A stretch of 15,172 bases of DNA from assembly GCA_030424825.1 (NCBI GenBank), contig JAUHWE010000029.1, forward strand, positions 1 to 15,172, in the 5' to 3' direction. This stretch comes from Verrucomicrobiia bacterium. Its GTDB lineage: Bacteria; Verrucomicrobiota; Verrucomicrobiia; Opitutales; Opitutaceae. Below the pieces are notes generated by a model that saw only the letters and a list, made by a program, of their open reading frames with translations, did not search any database and was not told where the DNA came from. Position 1 is the stretch's first letter; every line of letters begins with the position of its first letter. Positions 13,816-15,172 of this stretch are shown in pieces. A program made the position numbers and the translations under genes.

Positions 13816-15172
13816 ATGTCCACAGAAATATTTCAGAAAATAGCCGAGACCAATGCCTGGGGTTCGATTGCCCCCGAGCTGGCGCTTGGCATACTCGCGT
13901 TAAGCTTGCTTGTACTGGAAGTAATCCTTCCCAAAGTTGCTCATGGAGCGATCCCGAGAATTGCGATACTCGGACAATTAGCGATTCTTGGATACGTTCT
14001 CACTTGCGCTTGTGGAGGAACCTGTCCGACGGGGGAAGCGTTTGGCGGAATGCTCTATTTCGACGGGACTGGCCAGCTGTTTCGCGTCTTTTTCCTAGGG
14101 GCCTCAATTTTCGTGAGTTATCTGGGAATGGTGAGTCTCGACAAGGGAAATTTGCCGCAAGTGGAGTATTTTCATATCTTGCTGGTCATAACGGGAGCGC
14201 TGATGCTTTTAGCGCAGGCGAACCACTTTGTAATGCTCTTTGTCGCATTGGAAACCGCAACAGTGGGGTTCTATGTTCTGGTAAGCTACTTCCGGCACAC
14301 GGTCGTATCTCTTGAAGCGGGCTTGAAGTACCTGATCATGGGAGCGTTAAGTTCGACGATCCTGCTTTTTGGTATCGTCCTGCTTTATGGAGCTGGTAGC
14401 AATCCGGCGTTGGAGGGAAGTAGCCAGGACTCTTTGAATTTTGGCAATCTGGCAGCGTTTTTGTCCGCCAATCCCGATGACCTGCTAGGGCTGATTGGAA
14501 TGATATTGGTCATTTCAGGAGTCGCGTTTAAAATTGGGGCGTTCCCTTTCCAGATATGGATTCCAGATGTTTATCAGGGGGCGCCGATTCCGACGACAGC
14601 TCTGTTAGCAATATCCTCAAAGGGTGCTGGCTTTGCGATGCTTCTGACTTTGGCCAAGGTGTTTTCCGCTATAGGAGACTGGTTTTACCCGCTGTTGTCA
14701 GCCTTGGCGGTGTTGACGATCCTGTTTGGGAATCTCGCGGCCCTTACCCAGCGAAACCTTAAGCGCGTGATCGGCTTATCAGGTGTTTCCCACGCAGGTT
14801 TTCTCCTTATTGGAGTGATTGCGGCGAGGACGGTCGAATGGGCTCCGGCGGCGATTCTATTCTATCTGTTCGCCTACCTGCTCGCTTCAGCGGCAGTGTT
14901 CTCAGTATTGGTTCACTTAAACAAGGACAACGATTCCGATTTGACCCTCGATGATCTCGGAGATCTTGCGAAGAAAAACGGATTTTTGGGATTGGCCCTC
15001 GCGGTGGGAGTTGGCTCCTTGGCGGGGATTCCTCCTTTAGCGGGATTCATCGGCAAGCTCCTAATCTTTGTTGCTGCTTTTAAGGCTGAGCTCTACGGTT
15101 TGCTGGGAGTTGCGATCGTTGGCGTGGTTATTTCTATCTACTACTACTTTGGCATCCTGAAAAGTGCGTTTT
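13816..15172 (+). CDS. nuoN: NADH-quinone oxidoreductase subunit N (NuoN, ND2), 3' end outside window
   Basis: This antiporter-like subunit lies nearest the quinone module. The frame is open from ATG 13816 to the window edge (452 complete codons, no stop), so the C-terminus is missing. Conserved residues include E146 in LFVALETATVG, K239 in FKIGAFPFQIWIPDVYQG, K269 in ISSKGAGFAML, the segment TQRNLKRVIGLSGVSHAG, and K414 in PPLAGFIGKLLIF. The full pumping set, including the helix-7 lysine absent from NuoM, is therefore visible. A Cys-rich loop near the N-terminus (CACGGTCPTG) is unusual but has no evident ligand role. It starts 26 bases after nuoM with no Shine-Dalgarno. Confidence 0.95.
   Translation, partial: MSTEIFQKIAETNAWGSIAPELALGILALSLLVLEVILPKVAHGAIPRIAILGQLAILGYVLTCACGGTCPTGEAFGGMLYFDGTGQLFRVFFLGASIFVSYLGMVSLDKGNLPQVEYFHILLVITGALMLLAQANHFVMLFVALETATVGFYVLVSYFRHTVVSLEAGLKYLIMGALSSTILLFGIVLLYGAGSNPALEGSSQDSLNFGNLAAFLSANPDDLLGLIGMILVISGVAFKIGAFPFQIWIPDVYQGAPIPTTALLAISSKGAGFAMLLTLAKVFSAIGDWFYPLLSALAVLTILFGNLAALTQRNLKRVIGLSGVSHAGFLLIGVIAARTVEWAPAAILFYLFAYLLASAAVFSVLVHLNKDNDSDLTLDDLGDLAKKNGFLGLALAVGVGSLAGIPPLAGFIGKLLIFVAAFKAELYGLLGVAIVGVVISIYYYFGILKSAF

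Overview
The window comes from a free-living, respiring bacterium of roughly balanced base composition. The compact gene order, the paucity of Shine-Dalgarno motifs and the character of the complex I subunits (a short NuoG without N7 ligands, a NuoM with the WPLHTWAPLGYGAAP version of its core helix region) fit Verrucomicrobiota, perhaps the Opitutae side. This assignment rests on general protein resemblance, not on a search, and is moderately tentative.

Layout. (1) Positions 20-1108, plus strand: a class I SAM-dependent methyltransferase with an N-terminal winged-helix region, Rv2258c-like. (2) Positions 1109-1630: no protein gene. This stretch holds a complete tRNA-Ser(GGA) on the minus strand (1355-1444). 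Downstream of that tRNA lies a 17-bp exact copy of its 3' end (1184-1200), followed by a run of small GC-rich hairpins (1205-1287), several with GNA triloops when read on the minus strand. A T-arm-like sequence on the opposite strand (1280-1296) closes the array. This is the most unusual non-coding structure here. (3) Positions 1631-15172, plus strand: a long respiratory complex I operon in canonical order, nuoB-C-D-E-F-G-H-I-J-K-L-M-N. nuoN runs off the right edge. No nuoA precedes nuoB.

How the genes work together. NuoE, F and G form the NADH-oxidising module (FMN, N1a, N3, N1b, N4, N5). NuoB, C, D and I form the connecting/quinone module (N6a, N6b, N2). NuoH, J, K, L, M and N form the membrane proton-pumping arm. 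All visible cofactor ligands are intact. The exception of interest is NuoM, where the helix-7 lysine expected of antiporter-like subunits is replaced by leucine (L230), although E145, K261 and E405 are kept.

Translation signals are weak across the operon. A clear exception is a 19-codon ORF between nuoD and nuoE, which has a well-spaced GAGGT Shine-Dalgarno. Other mini-ORFs bridge the nuoH/nuoI, nuoK/nuoL and nuoL/nuoM gaps; two of them end on the next gene's start codon. These are candidates for translational coupling peptides but may be chance.
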